A stretch of 22,553 bases of DNA, taken from positions 1 to 22,553 of the IMG/VR virus record IMGVR_UViG_3300028146_000038; one strand, written 5' to 3'. Each line of letters opens with the position of its first letter. Positions within the stretch are counted from its first letter, which is position 1. Below are positions 14,414 through 21,888 of the stretch, one piece after another. A program made the position numbers and the translations under genes. Origin of the DNA: a virus. The notes under the pieces were generated by a model. The model did no database searches. It had not been told where the DNA came from and saw nothing but the letters and a program-made list of their open reading frames with translations.

Positions 14414-14638
14414 CTATCTAATGTCTAACTCATAAATGGCATCTTTTATTTCTTGAATCTTCATGCACATCATGGCGGTATGGAAATCTTGAGCCATAAC
14501 TTTAGTCAATTCGATGGCGTCTACCATTGAATATTCACTATATTCATCTTCAAGAATATCGCATGCCTTAGATAGATAGTGTCTAGCCGTCATCGCTGCT
14601 TGTTCCATCGCCTCGCGTGCGATTAAATCAACTTTCAT
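14414..14638 (-). CDS. Unknown 74-residue helical protein
   Basis: An Ala/Met-rich helical product (LIAREAMEQAAMTARHYLSK, then MVDAIELTKVMAQDFHTAMM). AGG lies eight bases before the ATG. It is the last gene of the right-hand late operon and ends one base from a convergent gene. No family was recognised. Confidence 0.65.
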   Translation of the reverse strand: MKVDLIAREAMEQAAMTARHYLSKACDILEDEYSEYSMVDAIELTKVMAQDFHTAMMCMKIQEIKDAIYELDIR

Positions 14639-14646
14639 GAAAATGC

Positions 14647-14865
14647 CTATGCTAAAGACTTGGGTGGTTTACCCATTTTTGTTTTTGGAACAGGAACAAA
14701 TCCTGGAGAATATCCGCCATCTCTAACACGACCAAGTGGTTGACGAATTCCTTGTCCGTAGTTATCACCCATGCCATATTTTGTGTTGGCAGTATGGGCA
14801 AACCTATTCTTCTTTGTCTTGGAAGGAGTGCGATTGAACTCTTCAGCTTGTTGGGCTATTGCCAT
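14647..14865 (-). CDS. Small conserved phage protein (KYGMGDNYGQG motif)
   Basis: The 72-residue basic protein has NRTPSKTKKNRF, TKYGMGDNYGQGIRQPLGRV, RDGGYSPGF and a final KMGKPPKSLA. I recall this motif from short proteins encoded beside portal genes in many phages, with no known role. The ATG follows the preceding TGA by one base, so translation is probably coupled; no strong SD is present. Confidence 0.72.
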   Translation of the reverse strand: MAIAQQAEEFNRTPSKTKKNRFAHTANTKYGMGDNYGQGIRQPLGRVRDGGYSPGFVPVPKTKMGKPPKSLA

Positions 14866-14866
14866 A

Positions 14867-15115
14867 TCAATCGTAATCGACTTCTAGAGTATTGACACGA
14901 CCTACAGGCACGGCGTACTTGGCAGATTCTTTTTCTGTGCCAACAGGAGTTTTAAATCCTACGCCATATTCATTTCCTTGGGCAACGTAGCATCCCGTTC
15001 TTTTGTCGTAAGGAATCGTATTGGATTGAAACCAATCGTCTTTCTCCTTTTTCGCGGGAGCGTCCATTTTATTCTTAAAACCAGTCTTCATAATGATAAG
15101 GGGCGTTTTTTTCAA
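14867..15115 (-). CDS. Small phage protein, TTG start
   Basis: TTG at 15115 has AAGG seven bases upstream; the ATG at 15091 has no site. The product (82 residues, or 74 from the ATG) has DDWFQSNTIPYDKRTGCYVA, QGNEYGVGFKTPVGTEK and VGRVNTLEVDY. The YGVG-x-x-x-P-V-G element resembles the YGMGDNYG..PLGR element of the next gene, so the two may be distant paralogues. Function unknown. Confidence 0.68.
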   Translation of the reverse strand: MKKTPLIIMKTGFKNKMDAPAKKEKDDWFQSNTIPYDKRTGCYVAQGNEYGVGFKTPVGTEKESAKYAVPVGRVNTLEVDYD

Positions 15116-15136
15116 TTGGACGCCTTACCAATGAAA

Positions 15137-15355
15137 TTAGTTTCTGAAGTTTGTCTTAAGTGGATGCGCTTTCGCTTTGCGAATGTTTTCATCTTGCGCT
15201 GACTTAATAGCTTCTGTCGTATCTTCATAGCGATTGAGTTCGCCTGCACCTTCGGCAGACGTTTCTCTTTTCGTGTGTACGCCTTCTGGAAACACAGATC
15301 CTTTTGAACCTTTTCCAGCCCAGAAGGAATGATCATCAATTCTTTGCCCTGCCAT
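15137..15355 (-). CDS. Small conserved phage protein (IDDHSFWAGKG motif)
   Basis: The 72-residue product begins MAGQRIDDHSFWAGKGSKGS, with a later TTEAIKSAQDENIRKAKAHP. I recall this N-terminus from short proteins next to phage portal genes. GAGGAG lies five bases before the ATG. An overlapping frame at 15112-15339 is rejected because it lacks both features. Confidence 0.75.
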   Translation of the reverse strand: MAGQRIDDHSFWAGKGSKGSVFPEGVHTKRETSAEGAGELNRYEDTTEAIKSAQDENIRKAKAHPLKTNFRN

Positions 15356-15391
15356 ACTTACTCCTCGAGCATTAGCTCATTTAAAAGTATT

Positions 15392-17488
15392 TTATATTCG
15401 CCCAACCATTTGTTGGCCAGAATAATCATTCATGATTTGTGAAGCAAATCGTGTGCTTTCCGCTGTCGATCTGGCTCTGTACTTGTTTATTCTGTCGTCC
15501 ATGTCGGTTTCTTCGTCCATTCTGTCGATCTTTGCTTCTGCAAGAGCCGTCTCAACCTCTCCAAACTTAGCAATGACATCCATCATCTTCTCTATGGCTT
15601 CCATTTTGGCTTTAGTAGAGAGTGCTTCGTTCTTTTGAACTTCAGAGAGACGCTCTTCAAATAGACCCACATTACTTTCAGAACGGCCATGACGCTCTCT
15701 AGCTGTAGCCAGATTAGCCATAGCCCTAGTATACATCTCTTTGAGTTTTGCTTCTTCAAATGTATGCTGAATGTTTGTGGCCTCAGCTTGTACTGCAGAT
15801 GCTTGCTCCTCTTGTTGTTGGAGGAACTGCATTATCTCTGTCTTGCCTTGGATATTCATGTCTTTAATGATCATAGATGCAGGAATGACCTCGCGACCAA
15901 ATGCAGAATTGATGTCCATCATCTGCTGAGCCTGGAAGGATTTCTGTGTTGGTGTGTCTAATCCCTCTTCAACCACTACTTTGTACTTAGCAAATATCTT
16001 GCTGAAGAAGTGAGGTGAGGGCTCTTCCCCAATGATCATTCCAACTTTCGACGCTTCCCAATTGTTAAGCACAATCTTAAGCATCAGATCACCTAATTGT
16101 TTAAGAGATGAATCCCACTGATCAAAGTACTTCTGGAAGACCATCAGGTTAGCGGCTTGCTTGAGCATTACTGTGAGAGAAGATGTCTGCTTATCATCTT
16201 GTCCAGACCAGTTCTCAAGGTCAATTCCAGACGTTGCAAATATTAAATTTCTCATTTGATCTGCAAGGGCTAGATCGCTTTCAGGTACAGCTGAAGGTAT
16301 GATCTTCTCAACATCTGTCATGTCATAGCCTTCATTGACGATGACGTCCCATCCTTGACCAGATTTCTTTAGATTGTCTTCGTTGGCTACAGCACCAACT
16401 TTACGCTTCCATCCAGCATTAATTGTCGCTGCAGTGATGTCGTTGTTAGTTATCACTTTCCAGTTGAATAGGAACTGACTATCACGCATTGTCCTGACAA
16501 GTGATCTCACGCGAAGATCATAGTAGTTGTTATGCGGCTCATAGTTCCAAAATACAGGAACAAATGGACATGTATCAAAACCAAGAGGATTGTCACCTTG
16601 GAACATGAGCTGATCATTGAGAACAGTTGCAAGCTTCCAGCATGGAACTTCAACCTTTACCTCTTCCATATCGGGCATGTTGGATAAGATTTCATCTCTT
16701 TGTCCGTCGCCTCCCGCATAATCAAAGAACTGATTCAGTCTTTGGCTATAGAGCATAGGCTTCTTGCGCTTCCACTTGTACCATACATAGGACAAGACCA
16801 TGAGGTCATTGCGGGCCATGTTATAGTTTTCTGGAAGAAAGTAGAAATTACCATAGCGCTGTGGCGTACCTGCCATGGGTGCTATAGATTGCACCTTGTC
16901 TGGGAATCTATCCTCAGCCTCTTTTTTGCTGATATACTCTTGCGTCCAGATGAATTGTGCCTCGTTAATATCGTTACGCCAATATGGATCGATAAGGAAA
17001 GAGTTATATTCCCATACTTTCAACTTCATATCGCCCTGTGCTGGGTCTGAAGTAAAGTCTAGATAAGGCTGAAGCAATACCATTCCAGAAATCGCAGAGA
17101 GCTCACATGCTTTAGAATATACTTCATTAATCATTCCCGTCTGAGATACATGCGTGATGATGCGAGTATATTGATCTGTCGTATTAGGATCAGAACCTTC
17201 AGTGGGAACATAGTTAATGCTTTTTCGATGCTGTCTCTGATAGCCTGTAATCATGTTTACAGGCTGCTGAATCAGATTGAAGTAGTACTGATTGTTCGAA
17301 GAATTCGGGCTGAAGTTAAAGTATCGATTGACGAACGTTTGAGAACCAGCATAAAACAGGGTATCAATGTTGCTTTGATTCCACCTGGACTGTTCTATGG
17401 GTTGAAACTTCGAGTAAAGATTGTCGAGCCACTGTTTGATATTTCCTTGGTTTGGTTCCAAAGAATTATTCCAAGGAGGATAGTACAA
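15392..17488 (-). CDS. Portal protein, P22-type
   Basis: The 698-residue length is close to P22 gp1. The protein forms the 12-fold portal at one capsid vertex and the docking site for terminase. Features: N-terminal helices, IQQPVNMITGYQRQHRKSIN near residue 80, a central part with FIWTQEYISKKEAEDRFPDK, SYVWYKWKRKKP, CPFVPVFWNYEPHNNYYDLR and LVRTMRDSQFLFNW, then a long Gln/Glu/Ala-rich coiled coil from about 545 (LQQQEEQASAVQAEA) that would form the barrel. TTG is the apparent start, with GGAGA six bases upstream; the next Met is about residue 78 and too late. It follows the terminase gene in the usual order. Confidence 0.9.
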   Translation of the reverse strand: MYYPPWNNSLEPNQGNIKQWLDNLYSKFQPIEQSRWNQSNIDTLFYAGSQTFVNRYFNFSPNSSNNQYYFNLIQQPVNMITGYQRQHRKSINYVPTEGSDPNTTDQYTRIITHVSQTGMINEVYSKACELSAISGMVLLQPYLDFTSDPAQGDMKLKVWEYNSFLIDPYWRNDINEAQFIWTQEYISKKEAEDRFPDKVQSIAPMAGTPQRYGNFYFLPENYNMARNDLMVLSYVWYKWKRKKPMLYSQRLNQFFDYAGGDGQRDEILSNMPDMEEVKVEVPCWKLATVLNDQLMFQGDNPLGFDTCPFVPVFWNYEPHNNYYDLRVRSLVRTMRDSQFLFNWKVITNNDITAATINAGWKRKVGAVANEDNLKKSGQGWDVIVNEGYDMTDVEKIIPSAVPESDLALADQMRNLIFATSGIDLENWSGQDDKQTSSLTVMLKQAANLMVFQKYFDQWDSSLKQLGDLMLKIVLNNWEASKVGMIIGEEPSPHFFSKIFAKYKVVVEEGLDTPTQKSFQAQQMMDINSAFGREVIPASMIIKDMNIQGKTEIMQFLQQQEEQASAVQAEATNIQHTFEEAKLKEMYTRAMANLATARERHGRSESNVGLFEERLSEVQKNEALSTKAKMEAIEKMMDVIAKFGEVETALAEAKIDRMDEETDMDDRINKYRARSTAESTRFASQIMNDYSGQQMVGRI

Positions 17489-17555
17489 GATCTCTCTCCA
17501 AATTAAAATCGTTACTTTACAACTTTATATCTTCAGCTGTCCAAGAAGTCAACAC

Positions 17556-18830
17556 CTAGAATATGGATGAAGCTTTACCAAATCTCTCATTCATATATTT
17601 GGAAGCATTATGCGCATAAGGCTCATACACGGCCACTTTGTGTGTAGAAATGACGTAACGCAACGCATCAATTGCATGGTCATCCTTCTTTAAAGGCTCG
17701 TCATGTCCTCTTTCAATGCTTTTGTGGTCCCAAACATAGCTTTCAACTTCACGTATCGTATTCGTACATTCTTGGCATATGAATAGAGCACCTCTCTTCA
17801 TTTCATTCGTCATCTTATAAATGCCGTCTTCTACTTCATTGTTGGCATCAATGACAGCCATTCCCTTCTTCCTCAATTCTGTCTTAAATGATGCAGCACT
17901 TGGGTCAATGTAAAGCAGCTTTACAGAATAAGGTTCTAACATCTTTTCTATGTCCTCAGCCATCTCAAAGTTGGTTTTTTGCCTTTCCTTCTTTCGGTGA
18001 TCCCAATAGTATTCCTTCTCAACCCACATAACTTTTCCTGTTTGCGAGTTCTTACCACTGTGTACACCGATGAGGAGGCAAACGCATGGATTAGATGCGC
18101 CGTAGTCTATACCTGCAACCCAATAATCTGCAGCAGCTGGCGGCCTACTAACGACATGAAGTTTTCTGTCAAAGAAATCAAATATTGCACCTTCTGCTAG
18201 ACACCAAAGACCGAGAACATTTCTCTTATAGAATATACCGCTTGAAGCCTCTCGTATGCGGTCCTTATATTCACCAGTAATATATGGATTGTCATCGAGC
18301 TCGAAGTGAAGAGCATAGTAATTTGAGTTTCCCTCTTCAGCTTTATCAATCCAGTCTCTTAGCTTATGCTTAGGATGACTTGGGTTCATGGCAGCGAACC
18401 CTTTACTATGTGGAAGTGACAAACGGCTATCTATCATGTCGATGATAGATTCTGGGTAGAGCGTCATCTCGTCGCAATAGACCAAAGACATGGTTAGACC
18501 CTGAAATGCACCAAGGGCACCTTCATCTTTAGCTCCAAGTACTGTGATAATCTTATCTCGGAAGTAAAGTTTCTTTCCGGACCACGTACAAAACGGCCTA
18601 AAAATGGCCATCTCTGGGGACTCCATAAGAAGTCGCACTATATTTCGATATGCCGTATCAAATGTATGACCGACAATATATATCTGTGAATCTGGACATC
18701 TAGTTACAGCATGCATAAAGGCAAAGACAGTACAAACCGTCTTTCCCGTTCGAACAGCGCCGTGAGCCAAATTCCATTTAGCCGTAGCACCAGAGATAAA
18801 TTGCATCTGCTTTTTGCTAAATGGGTCCAT
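17556..18830 (-). CDS. terL: Terminase large subunit
   Basis: The packaging ATPase and nuclease, 424 residues. Walker A is GAVRTGKT at 24-31, Walker B LVYCDE at 116-121 (Asp120, Glu121), and GFAAMNPSHP at 144-153 is the coupling-type motif. The RNase H-fold nuclease has GIDYG (Asp242), YIDPSAAS (Asp309) and KKDDHAIDALRY (Asp384, Asp388). All key residues are present. The ATG follows the TAG of the small subunit directly, so translation is coupled. Codons for Lys-Leu-Leu-Tyr before Asp309 contain a 17-bp palindrome shared with two introns of the capsid gene. Confidence 0.96.
   Translation of the reverse strand: MDPFSKKQMQFISGATAKWNLAHGAVRTGKTVCTVFAFMHAVTRCPDSQIYIVGHTFDTAYRNIVRLLMESPEMAIFRPFCTWSGKKLYFRDKIITVLGAKDEGALGAFQGLTMSLVYCDEMTLYPESIIDMIDSRLSLPHSKGFAAMNPSHPKHKLRDWIDKAEEGNSNYYALHFELDDNPYITGEYKDRIREASSGIFYKRNVLGLWCLAEGAIFDFFDRKLHVVSRPPAAADYWVAGIDYGASNPCVCLLIGVHSGKNSQTGKVMWVEKEYYWDHRKKERQKTNFEMAEDIEKMLEPYSVKLLYIDPSAASFKTELRKKGMAVIDANNEVEDGIYKMTNEMKRGALFICQECTNTIREVESYVWDHKSIERGHDEPLKKDDHAIDALRYVISTHKVAVYEPYAHNASKYMNERFGKASSIF
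17909..17925. repeat. Palindrome TGTAAAGCNGCTTTACA, copy 3 (inside terL)
   Basis: This copy has A at the centre and lies in coding sequence just before catalytic Asp309 of the terminase. Its arms match both intron copies exactly. Confidence 0.8.
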
Positions 18831-19304
18831 CTAGCTTTCTTTAGATACTGAAGAATTCTGTTCCAATACCTTTGCTGCTTCCACTGCATGGCCGAGTTGC
18901 AATTTAGAGAAGAAATCCATTAACGTGTTGAATTTCTCTGTGGTAGCGGCAATCGCTTCCTTCTCGTCTTTGCCTGCCTCTTTCTGCTCAAGACGAACTT
19001 TTCCTAGCCAAATAAGAAGTGCATTGTCTCCTTTATCACTTAAACCAATTGCTTTGGCATATTGCACTGCTTTTAACAAAGAATCACCGCTTTGTTTTTT
19101 TTGCTGTATATATTGGGTGAAAGATACCCCATATTGTTCTTCTACTCTTCTATAAAATGTATCGTGATGCATACAAAAGAAAGCTGCAATTTCGGTGCCT
19201 AAGCATCCGGCCATCATGAGTTCGTCAACTTTATTCCAATCGATAGGTATGAGAGGGCGATGGGCTTCTTTTTTTACTCTTTTCCCTCTATTTCTTATCG
19301 TCAT
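18831..19304 (-). CDS. terS: Terminase small subunit (probable)
   Basis: The 157-residue protein has HRPLIPIDWNKVDELMMAGC, then TEIAAFFCMHHDTFYRRVEE, an HTH-type segment (about residues 27-60), YGVSFTQYIQQKK, LIWLGKVRLEQKE and a helical C-terminus. The order W-x-x-[VF]-D-x-L, E-I-A-x-[FW]-F, D-T-[FI]-x-x-R and F-L-G-K is typical of small terminase subunits that bind pac/cos DNA. It directly precedes and touches terL. No strong SD is seen before the ATG. Confidence 0.83.
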   Translation of the reverse strand: MTIRNRGKRVKKEAHRPLIPIDWNKVDELMMAGCLGTEIAAFFCMHHDTFYRRVEEQYGVSFTQYIQQKKQSGDSLLKAVQYAKAIGLSDKGDNALLIWLGKVRLEQKEAGKDEKEAIAATTEKFNTLMDFFSKLQLGHAVEAAKVLEQNSSVSKES

Positions 19305-19350
19305 GAAATATTTCTTGTTTAAAGATTTATAATCCTATACCATTGACATT

Positions 19351-19515
19351 ATGGAAGATACCCCCATTAAAAGAGAAGATCTCATTCAAATGCTAAAAGA
19401 AATGATCGATAGTTATGATCAACTTCCACCGTCAGCGATGGTAAATGCACCGACGAATTATGATTTCACGGCTCTGATGATTCTTCTTCATCAGATTCTC
19501 AAGCTTCCTTCCTAA
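19351..19515 (+). CDS. Small conserved phage protein on the opposite strand
   Basis: The 54-residue product has EDLIQMLKEMIDSYDQLPPS, AMVNAPTNYDF and ALMILLHQILK. The pattern MI-D-x-Y-D-x-L-P-x-x-A-M-x-x-P is one I have seen in tiny phage proteins. It is divergent from terS and its 3' end overlaps the HTH gene by 17 bases. No SD is visible; TATAAT at 19328-19333 would give a very short leader, so leaderless-type translation is possible. Confidence 0.6.
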   Translation: MEDTPIKREDLIQMLKEMIDSYDQLPPSAMVNAPTNYDFTALMILLHQILKLPS

Positions 19516-19945
19516 TCTTTCTCTTTCTATGAGGTGTATATTTCCTTATGGGTATCTCTAATGCTAAATAATCTAGCACATCTTCATTCTTGATGATGTA
19601 AGAACTTCTGTATTTTTCGTATTTGATCTTGTCGGTGTAAATGGCGTGGTAGATATGATGAACAGGAATATTGAAGATCTTTGAAATCATTCTGGGCGAA
19701 TAGATACCGCTCTTCCTATCGTAAATTCTATGACCTTTGTCATCTAGAGAGTAGAAACGGTCGTATTTCTTTTTCTTGTAATTTTCCAGATCTTTCATTT
19801 TGATAAAAACGCGCCCGTGCATACGAGTGACTGGAATTCTCTTGCACTTTATCGCTGCTCTAATGGAAGGCTGCTGTAAATCTATAATTTCAGCAGCTTC
19901 GGCAACTGTGATCAGCTTTTCTTTTTCTTCATGAGTTTGTCGCAT
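19499..19945 (-). CDS. DNA-binding protein with two excisionase-like HTH domains
   Basis: The 148-residue protein has two tandem winged-HTH units. The first, about residues 11-57, reads LITVAEAAEIIDLQQPSIRA, then VTRMHGRVFIKMKDLENY. The second, about 81-130, reads IYSPRMISKIFNIPVHHIYH, then YRSSYIIKNEDVLDYL. Both follow the HTH_17/excisionase layout (helix-turn-helix, basic wing, [IV]-x-x-x-D-[LV]). The ends are rich in Lys and Arg. Position between the lysis-like small genes and terminase suggests a regulator of late transcription or an excisionase; no integrase is present in the window. Confidence 0.75.
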   Translation of the reverse strand: MRQTHEEKEKLITVAEAAEIIDLQQPSIRAAIKCKRIPVTRMHGRVFIKMKDLENYKKKKYDRFYSLDDKGHRIYDRKSGIYSPRMISKIFNIPVHHIYHAIYTDKIKYEKYRSSYIIKNEDVLDYLALEIPIRKYTPHRKRKIRKEA

Positions 19946-20229
19946 TTTGCCATCTTCTTGTCATGCGCCTTGTCTAATTTGAGAAGGCTGTTTGTGTCTT
20001 TCTCTGTTTTCTTGACGTCTTTCTTGACTTTCTTGATCTGCTTATCCATATGAACTACCTTATGTTGATGGTCTATGATTTCATTAACGGCTATTGATTT
20101 TTCTTCTTTATGAAAACGGTCCAATATATTTTCTACTTTACTAAACAGATATGGAGCGATGAGATTAGAGGCGTGAAGCACTATCTTTGCTGTCCAAAGC
20201 AAAACGCTTGCATAATGTAGATGAATCAT
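19912..20229 (-). CDS. Membrane-anchored coiled-coil protein
   Basis: The 105-residue protein has a hydrophobic stretch at about 4-30 (YASVLLWTAKIVLHASNLIA) followed by a long charged helix, very Lys-rich at the end (KKVKKDVKKTEKDTNSLLKL and a KKKK finish). The ATG overlaps the previous stop as ATGA; its 3' end overlaps the HTH gene by 34 bases. The layout, one N-terminal span and a periplasmic or cytoplasmic coiled coil, resembles phage lysis accessory proteins, but no family was recognised. Confidence 0.68.
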   Translation of the reverse strand: MIHLHYASVLLWTAKIVLHASNLIAPYLFSKVENILDRFHKEEKSIAVNEIIDHQHKVVHMDKQIKKVKKDVKKTEKDTNSLLKLDKAHDKKMAKCDKLMKKKKS

Positions 20230-20315
20230 TCGTCTCTAGACTTCCTTAAAATTAAGTAAACACAAACGACTGTGACGATGGCTGCACTGCATATAAAAAG
20301 AATGGCTAATTTCAT
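20226..20315 (-). CDS. 29-residue single-span membrane peptide
   Basis: MKLAILFICSAAIVTVVCVY continues with LILRKSRDE: one transmembrane helix with a basic tail. AAGG lies four bases before the ATG, and the gene overlaps both neighbours by ATGA. The arrangement makes this very short gene believable. It could act with the flanking lipoprotein in lysis or exclusion. Confidence 0.62.
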   Translation of the reverse strand: MKLAILFICSAAIVTVVCVYLILRKSRDE

Positions 20316-20473
20316 ATCGCCTTCATTGGCAAGGAAACGTCAGCCTTGATATCTGGTTCTGCAGTTTGAGTCTCATCGACTACGTCACTTGCTGTGCCTT
20401 CGGTGTGAACCATAGTGATAGAATAAGTACAGCTGCAGAGTGCAGCTAGAGCTAGATATGGAACATATTTCAT
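20312..20473 (-). CDS. Small lipoprotein (SITMVHTEG type)
   Basis: The 53-residue product starts MKYVPYLALAALCSCTYSIT, with lipobox-type L-C-S-C and Cys15 as the lipid site, then MVHTEGTASDVVDETQT and a C-terminus VSLPMKAI. I recall the block Y-S-I-T-M-x-H-T-E-G-x-A-S-D-V-V-D from small phage lipoproteins of unknown role. GGAGG is five bases before the ATG. It heads a three-gene chain with ATGA overlaps. Confidence 0.75.
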   Translation of the reverse strand: MKYVPYLALAALCSCTYSITMVHTEGTASDVVDETQTAEPDIKADVSLPMKAI

Positions 20474-20511
20474 AACATCCTCCATTTTAAAATATGTTGT
20501 ATACGATTGGT

Positions 20512-20907
20512 CTATTTTTCAGAAATATTTTCTGATGCCAATTTGTCGCATTCTTCAAATGTAACACGTAAAGCATAGACTTTAGGACCACCATATTTCT
20601 GATCAAATTCAAAAGTCAGGTTGGGATTACTGTCGGCCCTTCCCGATCTTGCGTCTCCCGTTATCCATTCCGAAATGCAATCTACTGACCATTTGAGTGC
20701 ATAGCGAAGATTGTCATGGGAATCTAGTTTTCTTGGGGCGATCCTACAAAAAGTGATCTTGCATGGAAGCTTTGGCTTCTTGCTAGCTAAAAGATGAAGG
20801 CTAATCGTTTCTCGTTGTAGCTTGTGATAAGCGGCTCGAACCTTCCAATTATGGGATATATTCTGCTCAGACTTAATCCTTAAAGGAATTTCTATCTCGT
20901 ATTTCAT
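20512..20907 (-). CDS. RusA-like Holliday junction resolvase
   Basis: From the ATG at 20907 the product has 131 residues; a TTG two codons earlier is possible and neither start has a strong SD. RusA-family signs: N-terminal basic beta strands, KITFCRIAPRKLDSHDNLRY with Asp62 and Asp65, LKWSVDCISEWITG, GRADSNPNLTFEFDQKYGG with Asp92, and a final beta strand (VYALRVTFEE). RusA dimers cut four-way DNA junctions during phage recombination and before packaging. Spacing of the acidic residues fits the family. It lies downstream of the replication genes. Confidence 0.82.
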   Translation of the reverse strand: MKYEIEIPLRIKSEQNISHNWKVRAAYHKLQRETISLHLLASKKPKLPCKITFCRIAPRKLDSHDNLRYALKWSVDCISEWITGDARSGRADSNPNLTFEFDQKYGGPKVYALRVTFEECDKLASENISEK

Positions 20908-20965
20908 TGACAACGCTTTTGTAAAATGTTAGCTTGACAAACGCATATTGTCTTCCTTGTGTGGG

Positions 20966-20997
20966 GGCCTTCTGGTTCAGGGCCAGAGGGCCTTTTT
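20966..20997 (+). terminator. Forward intrinsic terminator with no forward gene before it
   Basis: A 10-bp stem (GGCCTTCTGG/CCAGAGGGCC, one wobble) with a 7-base loop is followed by five T on the plus strand. All genes nearby are on the minus strand. TTGACA occurs at 20907 and 20934, but the -10 boxes are poor. Confidence 0.75.
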
Positions 20998-21027
20998 CAT
21001 TTCAACAATCCGGAAATTCCGGATGAT

Positions 21028-21888
21028 TCATTCTATCTTGAAATATCTTTCCATGTACTCCTGAAACTTTGGATCATCAAATCGATAAGTCGATGAGGCT
21101 GGACCCTGACAAAAAAGAATGCCGTCTTCCAAAACTTGAAATGATGTGTATTTTCCAATGGTATGCATTTTCCCTTCCTTGTCCAACTTCCTATATTTCT
21201 CATACATTCCTTTCGATTTTGACTTAGATTTCGACACAGGCGGTTTCTTTTGCTTACAGCACCAAATTAAAAGCTGAGCCAGGCTCTCCCTTGGCTCTTC
21301 ATCTTTGGCGAAATCTAGGGCCAAAAGAATGCGTTCTAGAGGGTATCTGCTTAGATAGATCTTATCGTCTTCAGTTAGATCTTCGATATCCAGCAAACAA
21401 TCCGGAATTTCCGGAGGATTCCTTTTTGGGCGCAGATCTTGCCTTTTCTTAGAAGAAGAGACAACGACAGGCGGCGAAGCCGCTCTTGTTGTTGTTTCAT
21501 TATTTATTTTAGCTTCATTACTTACTAGTGTCGCGTTTTCCGGGGCCGAGCTTGCCGGGGCCGGATTTCCCGTCTCCGGCAAAGATTTGTTAATTGGTGT
21601 CTCGTAAAGAATGTACTCAACCTCATTAAAAGAACCTTTGTTTGATCTATGCTGCTGCCTTACGCAATAGCCATATTTTATGAGCTCATTAAATGCCGCA
21701 CGAAGCGAATCTCGCCCCTCTTTTAAAACCGTGGTCATTTGCTGTATATGAAAACTCCACCCATCTGGCTTGCTCATGCAATATGAAAGCAATCCCTTTG
21801 CTTTCAAGGACAAGTTTATGTCTTCAAGAAAGTTTTTGTTTATGATGACATATGGATGGTCTTTATCCTTGGATGTTCGGACTAGCAT
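21028..21888 (-). CDS. Replication initiator / replisome-organiser-like wHTH protein
   Basis: The 286-residue protein has an N-terminal winged-helix domain with YVIINKNFLEDINLSLKAKG, LLSYCMSKPDGWSFHIQQM and LKEGRDSLRAAFNELIKYGY, the pattern of phage replisome-organiser and plasmid initiator proteins. A low-complexity linker follows (residues 105-160), then YPLERILLALDFAKDEEPRE and LAQLLIWCCKQKKPP, a Ser/Lys run (SKSKSKSK), and a C-terminal part that is unfamiliar. The ATG overlaps the previous gene by 7 bases with AGG upstream. Role in opening phage replication is inferred. The related short gene upstream shares the SL-x-x-KG-[LV] element. Confidence 0.75.
   Translation of the reverse strand: MLVRTSKDKDHPYVIINKNFLEDINLSLKAKGLLSYCMSKPDGWSFHIQQMTTVLKEGRDSLRAAFNELIKYGYCVRQQHRSNKGSFNEVEYILYETPINKSLPETGNPAPASSAPENATLVSNEAKINNETTTRAASPPVVVSSSKKRQDLRPKRNPPEIPDCLLDIEDLTEDDKIYLSRYPLERILLALDFAKDEEPRESLAQLLIWCCKQKKPPVSKSKSKSKGMYEKYRKLDKEGKMHTIGKYTSFQVLEDGILFCQGPASSTYRFDDPKFQEYMERYFKIE

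Noticed and set aside
15112-15339. Alternative minus frame of 75 codons
   Set aside because: It overlaps the gene at 15137-15355, which has a strong SD and a recognisable N-terminus.
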